DNA from: JAUUSJ01 sp964439395
GTDB lineage: Bacteria > Bacillota > Clostridia > Lachnospirales > Lachnospiraceae
Length of the DNA stretch: 64,000 bases
Assembly (NCBI GenBank): GCA_964439395.1
Contig: CAYTNV010000010.1
Coordinates: 1 to 64,000 of the forward strand
Direction: 5' to 3'
The notes beneath the pieces were generated by a model that saw only the letters and a list, made by a program, of their open reading frames with translations, searched no databases and had not been told where the DNA came from. Positions 37,532 through 45,609 of the stretch are shown here, in pieces (within the stretch, counting starts at the first letter, position 1; every line of letters begins with the position of its first letter). Both the position numbers and the translations under genes were made by a program.

Positions 37532-37780
37532 CTAAACTGGACCTCTTGTATCCTTTCTCATACGAACTACAGATTTATCTCTAAGGTCTAGGCTTTCCTT
37601 CTCCAAAAAAGTGAGCAAAAGTTGATTATACTCTTCCTCATCCATTCCTGGAACACGATAAAAATAGGAAGATCCAAATTCATCGATCAACATTGTAGAC
37701 GAGCTTCTGTGATATCTCACATTACTCGCCTGAATAATTAGCCAACTCTGATCATGACTGTCCTTCGTCAATACTCTCAT
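37532..37780 (-). CDS. Unknown 82-residue protein downstream of the spore-protein gene
   Basis: Not recognised. Begins MRVLTKDSHDQSWLIIQASN, has a FGSSYFYRVPGMDEEEYNQLL segment and a basic end (RMRKDTRGPV). Its start overlaps the spore-protein gene end by 29 bases, so it is probably translated from the same, possibly sporulation-specific, message. Confidence 0.6.
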   Translation of the reverse strand: MRVLTKDSHDQSWLIIQASNVRYHRSSSTMLIDEFGSSYFYRVPGMDEEEYNQLLLTFLEKESLDLRDKSVVRMRKDTRGPV

Positions 37781-37964
37781 ATGACTTCTCTTCTTTCTTT
37801 TTTAATTCCCTTTTTTTCTTCGTAATCATACCGCCAATCTTTCCTGTTTCTCTGGCCGATAATGATTTCCATCCCTCACGCACTACTTTGTCATAAAGAC
37901 CAAGCTCCTGTGCTATCTCATATTTTAATTTATCTTCTAGTCTAAATTCTTTTTTCTTTTTCAT
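37752..37964 (-). CDS. Alpha/beta-type small acid-soluble spore protein
   Basis: 70 residues from the ATG at 37964, with GGAAGGAG upstream. KYEIAQELGLYDKV contains the site cut by the germination protease, and REGWKSLSARETGKIGGMITKK is the DNA-binding family signature. Such proteins coat spore DNA. The C-terminal end is very basic (KKKRELKKKEEK) and longer than in Bacillus SspA-type proteins. Expected to be made only in the forespore. Confidence 0.9.
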   Translation of the reverse strand: MKKKKEFRLEDKLKYEIAQELGLYDKVVREGWKSLSARETGKIGGMITKKKRELKKKEEKSYESIDEGQS

Positions 37965-38067
37965 TGTAGATGCTCCTTCCGATAAGTTCACAGACAGCTT
38001 TGCTATGAACTTATTATATTCACTAAAAGTATCTACAACTTTTTTTATTTTATACAAGTTTCTCTAC

Positions 38068-38718
38068 TTAATCCACATTAAACTTCTTTTTAAGAGCCTC
38101 AAGTTCACTAAAAAGGTTTTCATTTCTCTCTTCCTCTGATTCACCCTCTATCTTTGTATATCCCTCCACGGTCGAGTAGGCTGGCTCCTCCCTATTTACA
38201 CGAATACCTGGAAAAATAAAGCTTTGTTTTTCTTCTTCCGATAACATTCTAATTCCTGGAAAAGCAGGACCATCTTTTATCTTTGCTTTTCCATTCTTAA
38301 TGTCTTCAAAAGTCACAAGTCCTGGAAATGCATACTTGGGACGCCCATCTGGAACCTTTGCCGCATCAAAATATTCCCTCAAATCAATCTCATCATCCTC
38401 AAAATCCAATTCTTTTTTTAAATAATCCGGAGCAATCTCAGAATATAACTCCAAAATACATTCCTTCGTCACCTTATCTCTCAGAGAAACTGGATTTTCT
38501 AAATCATCCCCCAAATGAATATAGCATTTATCATAATAGGCATAATGCTTCTTAACAGAAGAGATAGACTTAATCTCCGGATGCTTTTTAAATTCAAATT
38601 CTAATGTTCGAACAACCTCATCGTTATATTTTCCCAATTTTTTCTCAACTACTCGATTTATTCTGTTAGGATCTAACTCAAAAAATAAGTTTTTCTCCAA
38701 TGTCAAATCAAATAACAT
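38068..38718 (-). CDS. Unknown protein with FPG repeats
   Basis: 216 residues from the ATG at 38718 after GAGAGGGAGAG. No family recognised. The C-terminal third has three similar motifs, AFPGL, AFPGIR and IFPGIR, spaced about 30 residues apart in an acidic context, and ends in a helical EALKKKFNVD. No signal peptide or membrane segment. It lies upstream of the spore-protein genes. Confidence 0.6.
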   Translation of the reverse strand: MLFDLTLEKNLFFELDPNRINRVVEKKLGKYNDEVVRTLEFEFKKHPEIKSISSVKKHYAYYDKCYIHLGDDLENPVSLRDKVTKECILELYSEIAPDYLKKELDFEDDEIDLREYFDAAKVPDGRPKYAFPGLVTFEDIKNGKAKIKDGPAFPGIRMLSEEEKQSFIFPGIRVNREEPAYSTVEGYTKIEGESEEERNENLFSELEALKKKFNVD

Positions 38719-38856
38719 AGCTCTCCCTCTCTCCAATTTTTTCTCTATTATAATATATTTCCTCATTTGTGTAAACTGAAAACTCCGATACAACCTCCAT
38801 TTAACAATTGACTTTTTCTCAAAAATGCAGTATAGTAAAGAAGATGTAATCATTAT

Positions 38857-38940
38857 GCGGATATGGCGGAATAGGCAGACGCGCTAGATTCAGGTTCTAG
38901 TGGGATCAAACCCGTGCAAGTTCAAGTCTTGTTATCCGCA
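38857..38940 (+). tRNA. tRNA-Leu (CAG)
   Basis: 84 bases: acceptor GCGGATA/TATCCGC with discriminator A, D-arm TGGCGGAATAGGCAGACGCG, anticodon arm CTAGA-TTCAGGT-TCTAG (anticodon CAG), a long variable arm as in class II tRNAs and T-arm GTTCAAGTC. CCA is not encoded. The prophage starts just past its 3' end, so it is the probable integration site. Confidence 0.95.
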
Positions 38941-39061
38941 GTTTTTTATTTTCTGGATATTTCCTAGGTTTTAGAAAAAGCTTACTATATCAAGGGTTTT
39001 GTGAGTTTAAAAATTTAGAATAATTATGAAATATGATAGAGATTTATAAGATTTTGGAATA

Positions 39062-39085
39062 AAATGCAACACGAAATGCAACACG
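39062..39085. repeat. 12-bp tandem direct repeat near the prophage end
   Basis: AAATGCAACACG occurs twice in direct tandem (39062-39073, 39074-39085), about 120 bases past the tRNA. Tandem short repeats next to a phage attachment site often serve as arm sites for tyrosine integrases. The integrase gene itself is not in the window. Confidence 0.5.
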
Positions 39086-39110
39086 AAAAGATAGTATATT
39101 GTAGATAAAA

Positions 39111-39155
39111 AAAGAACCATGCCACTACAAAATGTAGCAACATGGTTCTTTTTCT
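39111..39155. terminator. Bidirectional terminator ending the prophage late operon
   Basis: AAAGAACCATG (39111-39121) pairs with CATGGTTCTTT (39141-39151), with an inner CTACA/TGTAG. It is flanked by A and T runs and lies 8 bases after the endolysin stop. Confidence 0.9.
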
Positions 39156-39158
39156 TTT

Positions 39159-40073
39159 CTATCTTTTCGCAAGCTCATTCACTTTTTTCTGTACTGCCGC
39201 ATAATCATATCCAGCTGCCTTTAATTTCTTTTTTCTGTCGTCTCCATTTCCCCATTTGCCGTCTAGGACTTCCTTGGCAATCTCTGTTACAGATTTTTTA
39301 CTAGATGCAGTTTTTTCTTTATATACCGCTTCCAGCTTCGCTTTGCTTTTTGGACCATACTCACCATCGACTTCTAATTTATAGGTTGTCTGGAATTTTT
39401 TTAGGGCTTTTAAAGTATCGCTACCAAAGTCCCCATCTGCTCCATAACTGCCACAGCTATATCCACAAGTGATTAACATTGTCTGCATTGTTTTTACCGC
39501 TGTGCCACTATCGCCTTTCCTGAGGATGTTATCGCTTGCACTGCTTCCACCTGCTTTACTGCCATCATCAAGATTAATACATGTATGGTGACCATCGTAT
39601 AGAAGTACATCTCCTACTAATAAATATGCTGCACTCGTTAAATATTTACTCGCTGTTAGACAAGTAAATTCAGCACTTTTTAATACTGCTCTAAGATTTC
39701 CTGTGTAGGCATCCTCACTTACGTTTTTTAGTTTATCAATATTAAGTCTATATCCTACTGCCTTTACAATTGCGACCACGCCAGCAGAACAATCCGCCTC
39801 ACAGGCTACCGTAATTTTAGCTGGATCATATCCAACTTTTTTAAGCTGATTCCAAAACGTTGTACGCTGGCTTTGGTCATAACCAATTTTATCGTTCTTA
39901 GCGGCTGCTCTTGCTAATTTAGCAATCTCTGCTCTAACCTTGGAATCTGGGTGACGTAAAACGCACGTCCAAGGTCGATTATACCAGCTCTGGATTACCC
40001 ATTCGCCTCCTTGATCTCCAGCTTTACCTCCAGAATATCTACCATTCTCGTCATGCCCACTATTACTAATCAT
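39159..40073 (-). CDS. Phage endolysin: cysteine peptidase, PG-binding and Cpl-7 repeat
   Basis: 304 residues. N-terminal catalytic domain (1-175) of the NlpC/P60-like type, beginning ISNSGHDENGRYSGG, with Cys95 in ADCSAGVV and His162/163 in GHHTCIN. Then PG_binding_1 (about 183-250, LRKGDSGTAVKTMQ and DGDFGSDTLKALKKFQ) and a Cpl-7-like wall-binding repeat (about 265-303, VLDGKWGNGDDRKKKLKAAG). It cleaves host peptidoglycan at lysis. Last gene of the late operon. Confidence 0.9.
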   Translation of the reverse strand: MISNSGHDENGRYSGGKAGDQGGEWVIQSWYNRPWTCVLRHPDSKVRAEIAKLARAAAKNDKIGYDQSQRTTFWNQLKKVGYDPAKITVACEADCSAGVVAIVKAVGYRLNIDKLKNVSEDAYTGNLRAVLKSAEFTCLTASKYLTSAAYLLVGDVLLYDGHHTCINLDDGSKAGGSSASDNILRKGDSGTAVKTMQTMLITCGYSCGSYGADGDFGSDTLKALKKFQTTYKLEVDGEYGPKSKAKLEAVYKEKTASSKKSVTEIAKEVLDGKWGNGDDRKKKLKAAGYDYAAVQKKVNELAKR

Positions 40074-40155
40074 ACTTACCTTCCTTTCTGTAAAGACAAA
40101 GAGAGCGATTATTCGCTCTCTCCATAAATAATTTCCAAACTATATGCTTTTTTTG

Positions 40156-40359
40156 TCACTTCATGTTCAATTCTGGCAATCCTGCTACGGATGTAAGAAT
40201 AGAAGCGATACCTGCTAAAGCCGCTGTCCCAATTACACATTTCCAGTCAACATCTGCGATAGTAGTCGCTACGGGTAACATTGCAACTGCCGTCTGCGCT
40301 ACCGTTTTTACTGCTCTTATGCTTGCACATCTTGCCCAGGTTTTTATATTTTTGTTCAT
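40156..40359 (-). CDS. Phage holin, r1t-like
   Basis: 67 residues with two hydrophobic segments (AVKTVAQTAVAMLPVATTI and VIGTAALAGIASILTSVAGL) separated by DVDWK, as in small r1t-type class II holins. Located directly upstream of the endolysin, the usual lysis order. It would form membrane holes that release or activate the endolysin. Confidence 0.82.
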   Translation of the reverse strand: MNKNIKTWARCASIRAVKTVAQTAVAMLPVATTIADVDWKCVIGTAALAGIASILTSVAGLPELNMK

Positions 40360-40670
40360 TCTTTTTCTCCTTTCTTTTTCGTTTTCAAATGTAATTCTTG
40401 TATCTCTTCGTACATTTTCGTTATCATGCCGTTGCCGCCAAGAGAGTGATAGGCTTCGTACATTTCCATAAAATTTTCGTACGCATACGAAGGAATATAT
40501 TCTAATTCAATGTATTTATCGTGGTACTCGATCAGCTGAACACGAAGCAGGAGCATCGTCCCTCTAGAATTAGCATCTCGCTCTCTTTTCTGCTTCTTAA
40601 GGAGCCATACGATGTAGCCAAGAAGAATCGGTAATACTATTGTATATGTATCTATTAAGATTTGGTTCAT
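40356..40670 (-). CDS. Phage membrane-anchored protein near the lysis genes
   Basis: 104 residues: one N-terminal membrane helix (VLPILLGYIVWLL) then a charged helical cytosolic part. Overlaps the holin start by 4 bases. Probably lysis or tail-completion related; a second holin or antiholin is possible. No firm family. Confidence 0.6.
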   Translation of the reverse strand: MNQILIDTYTIVLPILLGYIVWLLKKQKRERDANSRGTMLLLRVQLIEYHDKYIELEYIPSYAYENFMEMYEAYHSLGGNGMITKMYEEIQELHLKTKKKGEKE

Positions 40671-40855
40671 CTATCATTTGCCTCCTCTCCGTATACCTCT
40701 AAGTCATCCATATCAGTGTAAGTTCGGCAGTAATATTCTGTTAGATTCATTTCATCTTCGATTTGTTCCAGTGTTTTACTGCTTTGTTCTCTTATATACA
40801 TCCTTAAATCTGTAATATGCTTCCACAATCTGGATATAATCCTTAACTTTGTCAT
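40667..40855 (-). CDS. Small phage protein, unknown
   Basis: 62 residues, helical and acidic at the end (DLEVYGEEANDR). Start and stop both overlap their neighbours (by 4 and 1 bases), which supports it as a real late gene. No family recognised. Confidence 0.55.
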   Translation of the reverse strand: MTKLRIISRLWKHITDLRMYIREQSSKTLEQIEDEMNLTEYYCRTYTDMDDLEVYGEEANDR

Positions 40856-41004
40856 TATTCCTCAATCAGTTCCTTCATGCCAGATTCAATCAAAATTCCC
40901 TTTACTTTTTCCTTCAGGAGACGTGGTACTTTGTTGTATACTATTTTTGCCTCCTCTACTGTTTCCTGATTTATAATTTCAATAACCCATAATTTTGCCA
41001 TCAT
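40855..41004 (-). CDS. XkdX-family-like small phage protein
   Basis: About 49 residues when started at the ATG at 41004, which follows AAAGGACGG. It has the pattern of XkdX proteins: an aromatic short N-terminus, then VEEAKIVYNKVPRLLKEKVKGIL. These occur after tail-fibre genes in PBSX-like phages. The longer reading frame from 41061 lacks a ribosome site. Confidence 0.6.
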   Translation of the reverse strand: MMAKLWVIEIINQETVEEAKIVYNKVPRLLKEKVKGILIESGMKELIEE

Positions 41005-41053
41005 ATCAATACCGTCCTTTCTTATTAATAATAAAATCAAATTAATTAGTAGC

Positions 41054-41392
41054 TTACGCATAAACTGCCTCCGACATTTCTAGAAGGCACTCTATCAGCA
41101 TTTTGATGGTTTCATTTTGTTCCTGTACCTTTTGCTCTAATTTCTTCTCCATTGCTGGTTTGTAATCTAGATATTTCTCAGGATTCTTTTCAATTGCTAC
41201 CTGACTTATATTTTCCACTTTTTCTCTGAATTGGTTAAAATCGTATTCCCAGTAGAGTTGTTCTTTCCCCGCCATCTGATCACTTTCTTCCATAACTTCC
41301 TGACCATTTAAACAGATTGTTACATCAATTGTATTATTATCAAGAGGCTGCCAGTTGACTGGCGGCTGTTTGGTTTCGAACCTTGCTTTCAA
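41054..41392 (-). CDS. Phage protein after the tail fibre, unknown
   Basis: 112 residues: a first half with DVTICLNGQEVMEESD and a C-terminal coiled coil (AMEKKLEQKVQEQNETIKML). Position suggests a fibre-associated or chaperone role, not demonstrated. Confidence 0.55.
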   Translation of the reverse strand: MKARFETKQPPVNWQPLDNNTIDVTICLNGQEVMEESDQMAGKEQLYWEYDFNQFREKVENISQVAIEKNPEKYLDYKPAMEKKLEQKVQEQNETIKMLIECLLEMSEAVYA

Positions 41393-41448
41393 TGCTCACC
41401 CTCCTTTTTTATATTTTTACAGTTTATTATTTATAAGGGGAAACCCCT

Positions 41449-43737
41449 CTATAAGGCTGTTGCCTGCCATTCACCCCTAGTGCCATTTGGAGAAACGCTA
41501 GAGACGATATGCCAGTACGCATACGACCAGCTATTGCTCACACGGAGAAGCCAAAGACCAGCAGGGTCACCAGAAGAAGTGCAGCCAAGCGTAAGCCATT
41601 GCCTCTGCCCCGAATTTTCAGCATCTGTATATAATGCATCAGCAAAACCAGTAGCAGAACTGGCTTCTAAACCAATAGGAATCATCAGACTTAAGTCCGT
41701 ATCTATGACTTCCTTCGTTATATACCTCCAACTTTCTGCGGTGGGCGGTACCTGTGCTTTTGCCTTTTGATAGCTTGTACGTACTGTAGCAATAGCATCA
41801 GATAGCGTGCTGGCATCCTGGCATACATATACATCTCTAACTGGATTTCCATCTTCTCCCATCACAATATCCGTAACCACATTTCCTAGCACTTCATATG
41901 CTCCTATACAAGTTTCAATCCCTTGAATCTTGTAGGGGCATTTTCCACTTGTATTGCTATTTAGCGAGCCATCAGAGCCAGACACCGCATCTGTAGAGCC
42001 GGTATGCCACGGCATAGTAGAAATACATGTAGTCAATGTTGTGTTAAAGTTCTCTGGAGTATCTACATAAATAGCAGAATTTGTGTCATCTACTGGATCA
42101 ATACTCAGAATCTTCACGCTGTATGCTAGATTGTGCATATATTCATTGTATCTGTCTTTGTTAGTTTCTTCCCCCATATCTCCAATAGACACATAAGAAC
42201 CAACTACATATTTTGCAGCTTGAGACGTTGTAAGAACTACCCTTGATACACCAGTCTCCTCCATTAGATTCATGAGTTGGTGGTTGTAAGAGGTGCAGCC
42301 AGCCATAACGCTTTGACTATGTGTTGTAGCGTATTTAATAATCATCATTAATTGTCGATAGAATAAATCCCAGCTAGTAGTTCCACAGTAATGCTTCCCT
42401 AATTTACGCATATAGGTAATTAATCCCGTATAACTTACTTTCTGACGTGCTTGTGTTGCTCTACAGCCATTCGCTGGGGTCAACCCTTTGGATGAGTACA
42501 AAACTCCATCAATTTCTCCTGCGGCATACTTTGCGTGAATCATGAATGAGCTAAGTGTTCCATCCGGATTGACGGATTCTTTCATGGGATGTGGTGTAAG
42601 CTCAGTCTGGCTGTCAGAGTAATGATATAGTACCGCATCTGCTGTATCTTCGATCCCAAACCATGCACTCATCGTGACTTCTCCTACTTGTACCTTTCCA
42701 TACTTTGAAAATCCTGTCTGCCCCTCTAAAGTATCAACATGATTAAATCCATTTTCATCCACGGAAAAATTACAAGTAAAATGCTGAAAAAGACCGTACT
42801 GTGCATAGTCATCTCGTCCTTCCGCTCTTCCAACAGACGGTTCACATATCATATTTTCATTAGCATTCATTTTTATTCCCGCTGAACTAGATGAAGTTTC
42901 CCACTTATATATCTTTGTGGTAAATACTTTTCCATTCCGTCTTAGAGCAAAATAATTTGAAAGAGCATTTTCTATTCCCCCTCCTGCTTCTTTAATCGCA
43001 TCAATTTGCGCTTTTCCGGTTGCTTGAATTTCTGTTACGCTAGAGACAGTATTGACAACTAAATTTTCAGAAACTTGCTGTGCTGTTCCTATGTTTTCTC
43101 CAAGTGTTTGTTGCAAACTAGTTCCTTGCGCAATCTTTTTTTCAAGATTTACATCTAGTGTTTCTCCAAAGCTTATTTTTTCTGTTAAAGCATCTGACAG
43201 CACACTTCCAGTCTGTAGTTTTTGTACTAGGTCTTCCCTAACTATTTTCGCTTCCTGTAATTCTTTGTCAAATTCCTGTTGTATTTCTCTGTATTCTTCC
43301 ACCTTCATATTAACTGTTTCTTGTACAGATTCAATGCCGTTTCTTGCGTTCTCTGCTCCTTCTTTTGCTTCTATAGCTGCGTCTCTCACAGTTCTTGTGT
43401 CGGCAAGCATTGTATTTACATTAGCCTCGGACTGGCTTACATTCTGCTCGGATATGTGTGCGAGGTTAGCGGCTTCTATTGCATCATCAGAAGCTGCAAT
43501 GACACTTGCAGCACTTTGTCTTGCACTCACTTCGGACTCTCTAGCTTCATTTTTATAAGTTAATCCAGCCTCGGCGTACGCTCTTACATTTCTCTCTAAT
43601 GTTCGCATTTCCTCGGACGCTTGCCCAAAATGGTCATTGTACCAGTCCTCCATTGTCCCCTTGTACCCGAATTTTTCCACAGCGATAGCGTACGCCGAAA
43701 TTGGACCTATAAGTATCATATTGTTTTTGTTTGTCAT
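41449..43737 (-). CDS. Phage tail fibre/receptor-binding protein
   Basis: 762 residues. Starts with a baseplate-attachment segment (YAIAVEKFGYKGTMEDWYNDHFG), then an Ala/Glu-rich helical stalk (45-260) and a large C-terminal region (265-762) without known motifs, rich in aromatic residues and Cys. The last ~40 residues (GLWLLRVSNSWSYAYWHIVS) look like an exposed receptor-binding fold. Likely recognises the host surface. Overlaps the preceding gene by 4 bases. Confidence 0.75.
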   Translation of the reverse strand: MTNKNNMILIGPISAYAIAVEKFGYKGTMEDWYNDHFGQASEEMRTLERNVRAYAEAGLTYKNEARESEVSARQSAASVIAASDDAIEAANLAHISEQNVSQSEANVNTMLADTRTVRDAAIEAKEGAENARNGIESVQETVNMKVEEYREIQQEFDKELQEAKIVREDLVQKLQTGSVLSDALTEKISFGETLDVNLEKKIAQGTSLQQTLGENIGTAQQVSENLVVNTVSSVTEIQATGKAQIDAIKEAGGGIENALSNYFALRRNGKVFTTKIYKWETSSSSAGIKMNANENMICEPSVGRAEGRDDYAQYGLFQHFTCNFSVDENGFNHVDTLEGQTGFSKYGKVQVGEVTMSAWFGIEDTADAVLYHYSDSQTELTPHPMKESVNPDGTLSSFMIHAKYAAGEIDGVLYSSKGLTPANGCRATQARQKVSYTGLITYMRKLGKHYCGTTSWDLFYRQLMMIIKYATTHSQSVMAGCTSYNHQLMNLMEETGVSRVVLTTSQAAKYVVGSYVSIGDMGEETNKDRYNEYMHNLAYSVKILSIDPVDDTNSAIYVDTPENFNTTLTTCISTMPWHTGSTDAVSGSDGSLNSNTSGKCPYKIQGIETCIGAYEVLGNVVTDIVMGEDGNPVRDVYVCQDASTLSDAIATVRTSYQKAKAQVPPTAESWRYITKEVIDTDLSLMIPIGLEASSATGFADALYTDAENSGQRQWLTLGCTSSGDPAGLWLLRVSNSWSYAYWHIVSSVSPNGTRGEWQATAL

Positions 43738-44159
43738 TGAGCCACCTTCTTTCCATAGTATAAATACCCTGCACTATCTAACTCAAAATCAACTTCCGTT
43801 GCGGAAAAATTAGCAATATACAGATTACCTGTGTCATCTACGATGCATTTGGGCAATCCAACCCCTGCCACCTCACCGGTATCGACATACTCATGTTTTT
43901 CATTATCCCAAATCCACCAGGTTAAATTTTTTATAACTGGCTGATTCATGGATACTTCTTTTACTTCCTTAACCAGGTTTTCCACTTGTCTCGTAGTATT
44001 ATTTACAAAATCAGCTTTTTCATCTATTTCCCGCTTTATATCTTTATAAGCTTCGTTATCGTCGTTTATTTTATCTATGCAAGATATAAAAGCTGCTCTA
44101 ACTTCCTTTCCATATATTGCATCTCTAAGTTGAGTAATCTCATACGAGATATCTGCCAT
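43734..44159 (-). CDS. Phage baseplate-associated protein
   Basis: 141 residues. The N-terminal ITQLRDAIYGKEVRAAFISCI motif is common in baseplate/fibre-adaptor proteins of Firmicute siphophages; then a coiled coil and a beta-rich end. Probably connects the fibre to the baseplate. Confidence 0.6.
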   Translation of the reverse strand: MADISYEITQLRDAIYGKEVRAAFISCIDKINDDNEAYKDIKREIDEKADFVNNTTRQVENLVKEVKEVSMNQPVIKNLTWWIWDNEKHEYVDTGEVAGVGLPKCIVDDTGNLYIANFSATEVDFELDSAGYLYYGKKVAQ

Positions 44160-44190
44160 AGCTTTTTTTCACCTGCTTTCCTGCGTCTTT

Positions 44191-45324
44191 TTAGCTTTCG
44201 ACTGCAATCCAATCCACGGCTGTTGCTGTCGTATTAGTGCGTGTTACATGCAAAGTAAAACTTGTCTCAGATATATTGTTAACGCCGACACCTAATATAC
44301 TCGTACCAGGTACGCTTGTGACTGGCGTTGCCGTAACCCTAGGTGCAGTAGTGAATAAACCACTTGGAAAAGTTACTTGCACAGAACTTGGCTTATTAGC
44401 CTCTGCTATCTCTACAGATGTTCTGCCAGCTGCTATTTTGGGGATACTATCCCATACAGCATTACCATCGCTATCTCTTTTAAGCACTTGCCCATTGCTC
44501 CCGTCACCTGGTAAATGCTCCCAGCCTACCCCTGTTGGATGCGTATATTGCTTCTCAATCGGCGTGTAGCCTAGTGCATCCGTTACATTCTCCTTCGTTA
44601 TTTCAGGTATTTGGTTTTTTGGTATTTTACCTGCGCTATCCAAACTTGCCACGCCATTAGGTTGTCCCATTTGCGACTCTCTTACGATTCCGCTCAAATC
44701 TCCGATGTCCTCTACTAAACTAGCTACCTGGTTAGCTTTTTCGGTTACGGTGTTAGCGGCTTGAGTCGCTATTTGTGCCTTACTTGTCGCAGTGTTAGCG
44801 CTTTGTGAAGCACTAACTGACGCATTTGTTACACTCTTTGCAAGATTCTCAACTTCCTGTTTAGCGGTGTCTACTCTATTAGCCGCATCGATAAGCTCAT
44901 CTGCACGTTCAGTAGCGTCTATAAGTTCCTGGATTCTAGAAAGCTCCTTTATATCGGAATCATTTATCAATGTGTTTTGGTCTAGTGCAGCTCGTTTGAC
45001 GTTTACAATAAAAGTTGAGGAATTCAGCTCTTTGCCATTATTATAAAGAGTAAGCTCAAAAGTAGATTTTCCAGCCACCGCCGTCAGTTGTTTGTTGCCA
45101 TCCACCATGACGGTTGTGCCGTTAATCGTACAATTAGCGATAAATCCATTTCCATCTACCTTAGTGCCTTTCAGTACGGCAGTTGTACCAGATGACACAC
45201 TAAATTCCCCGCACCACGCAATGAGATTAATCTTCAACTGAAAATCATCATCATACTGATTCAAGAAGATTTCACTTTTTCTTTCTCCAGACACCATATC
45301 CAGATAAAATTCATGAGTTATCAC
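44191..45324 (-). CDS. Phage baseplate upper protein (BppU-like)
   Basis: 377 residues: N-terminal beta domain (1-110) as in BppU, an Ala/Thr-rich coiled stalk (125-215), the phage-fibre motif DALGYTPIEKQYTHPTG (about 240-256) and a C-terminal beta domain. Host-adhesion device component. Confidence 0.75.
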   Translation of the reverse strand: MITHEFYLDMVSGERKSEIFLNQYDDDFQLKINLIAWCGEFSVSSGTTAVLKGTKVDGNGFIANCTINGTTVMVDGNKQLTAVAGKSTFELTLYNNGKELNSSTFIVNVKRAALDQNTLINDSDIKELSRIQELIDATERADELIDAANRVDTAKQEVENLAKSVTNASVSASQSANTATSKAQIATQAANTVTEKANQVASLVEDIGDLSGIVRESQMGQPNGVASLDSAGKIPKNQIPEITKENVTDALGYTPIEKQYTHPTGVGWEHLPGDGSNGQVLKRDSDGNAVWDSIPKIAAGRTSVEIAEANKPSSVQVTFPSGLFTTAPRVTATPVTSVPGTSILGVGVNNISETSFTLHVTRTNTTATAVDWIAVES

Positions 45325-45352
45325 GTTCTTCCTCCTTCCAAGAACAGATTTT

Positions 45353-45565
45353 TTATTTTCCTGTAATAATATTTTTTATATATTCCTCTATTTCGTTAAT
45401 CGCATCTAATACGCTAGAAAAGTTTTCGTTATCCAGAACGATAAAACTCCCTTTGTTATTCTGCGAAAGCAACTGACCTGTCCTGTCGTCAATTTCAGAC
45501 CATGTGTATGATAGTTTTATTCCTTCCGTTGACGGTATCTTTGCGTATCCTGTTACCTTAATCAT
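45353..45565 (-). CDS. Small phage tail-region protein, unknown
   Basis: 70 residues, soluble, mixed strand and helix (IKVTGYAKIPSTEG, AINEIEEYIKNI). Between tail spike and BppU. No family recognised. Confidence 0.55.
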   Translation of the reverse strand: MIKVTGYAKIPSTEGIKLSYTWSEIDDRTGQLLSQNNKGSFIVLDNENFSSVLDAINEIEEYIKNIITGK

Positions 45566-45609
45566 TTAAACTCATCCTCTCTTTTTTAGTGATTATGTCT
45601 AGATCATAC

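Noticed and set aside
37381..37584. Plus-strand 67-residue frame
   Set aside because: No ribosome site, partly antisense to the 82-residue gene, composition of AT-rich non-coding DNA.
41449..41640. Diversity-generating retroelement variable region at the fibre C-terminus
   Set aside because: No reverse transcriptase, template repeat or accessory gene is visible in the window, and no adenine-rich repeat copy was found.
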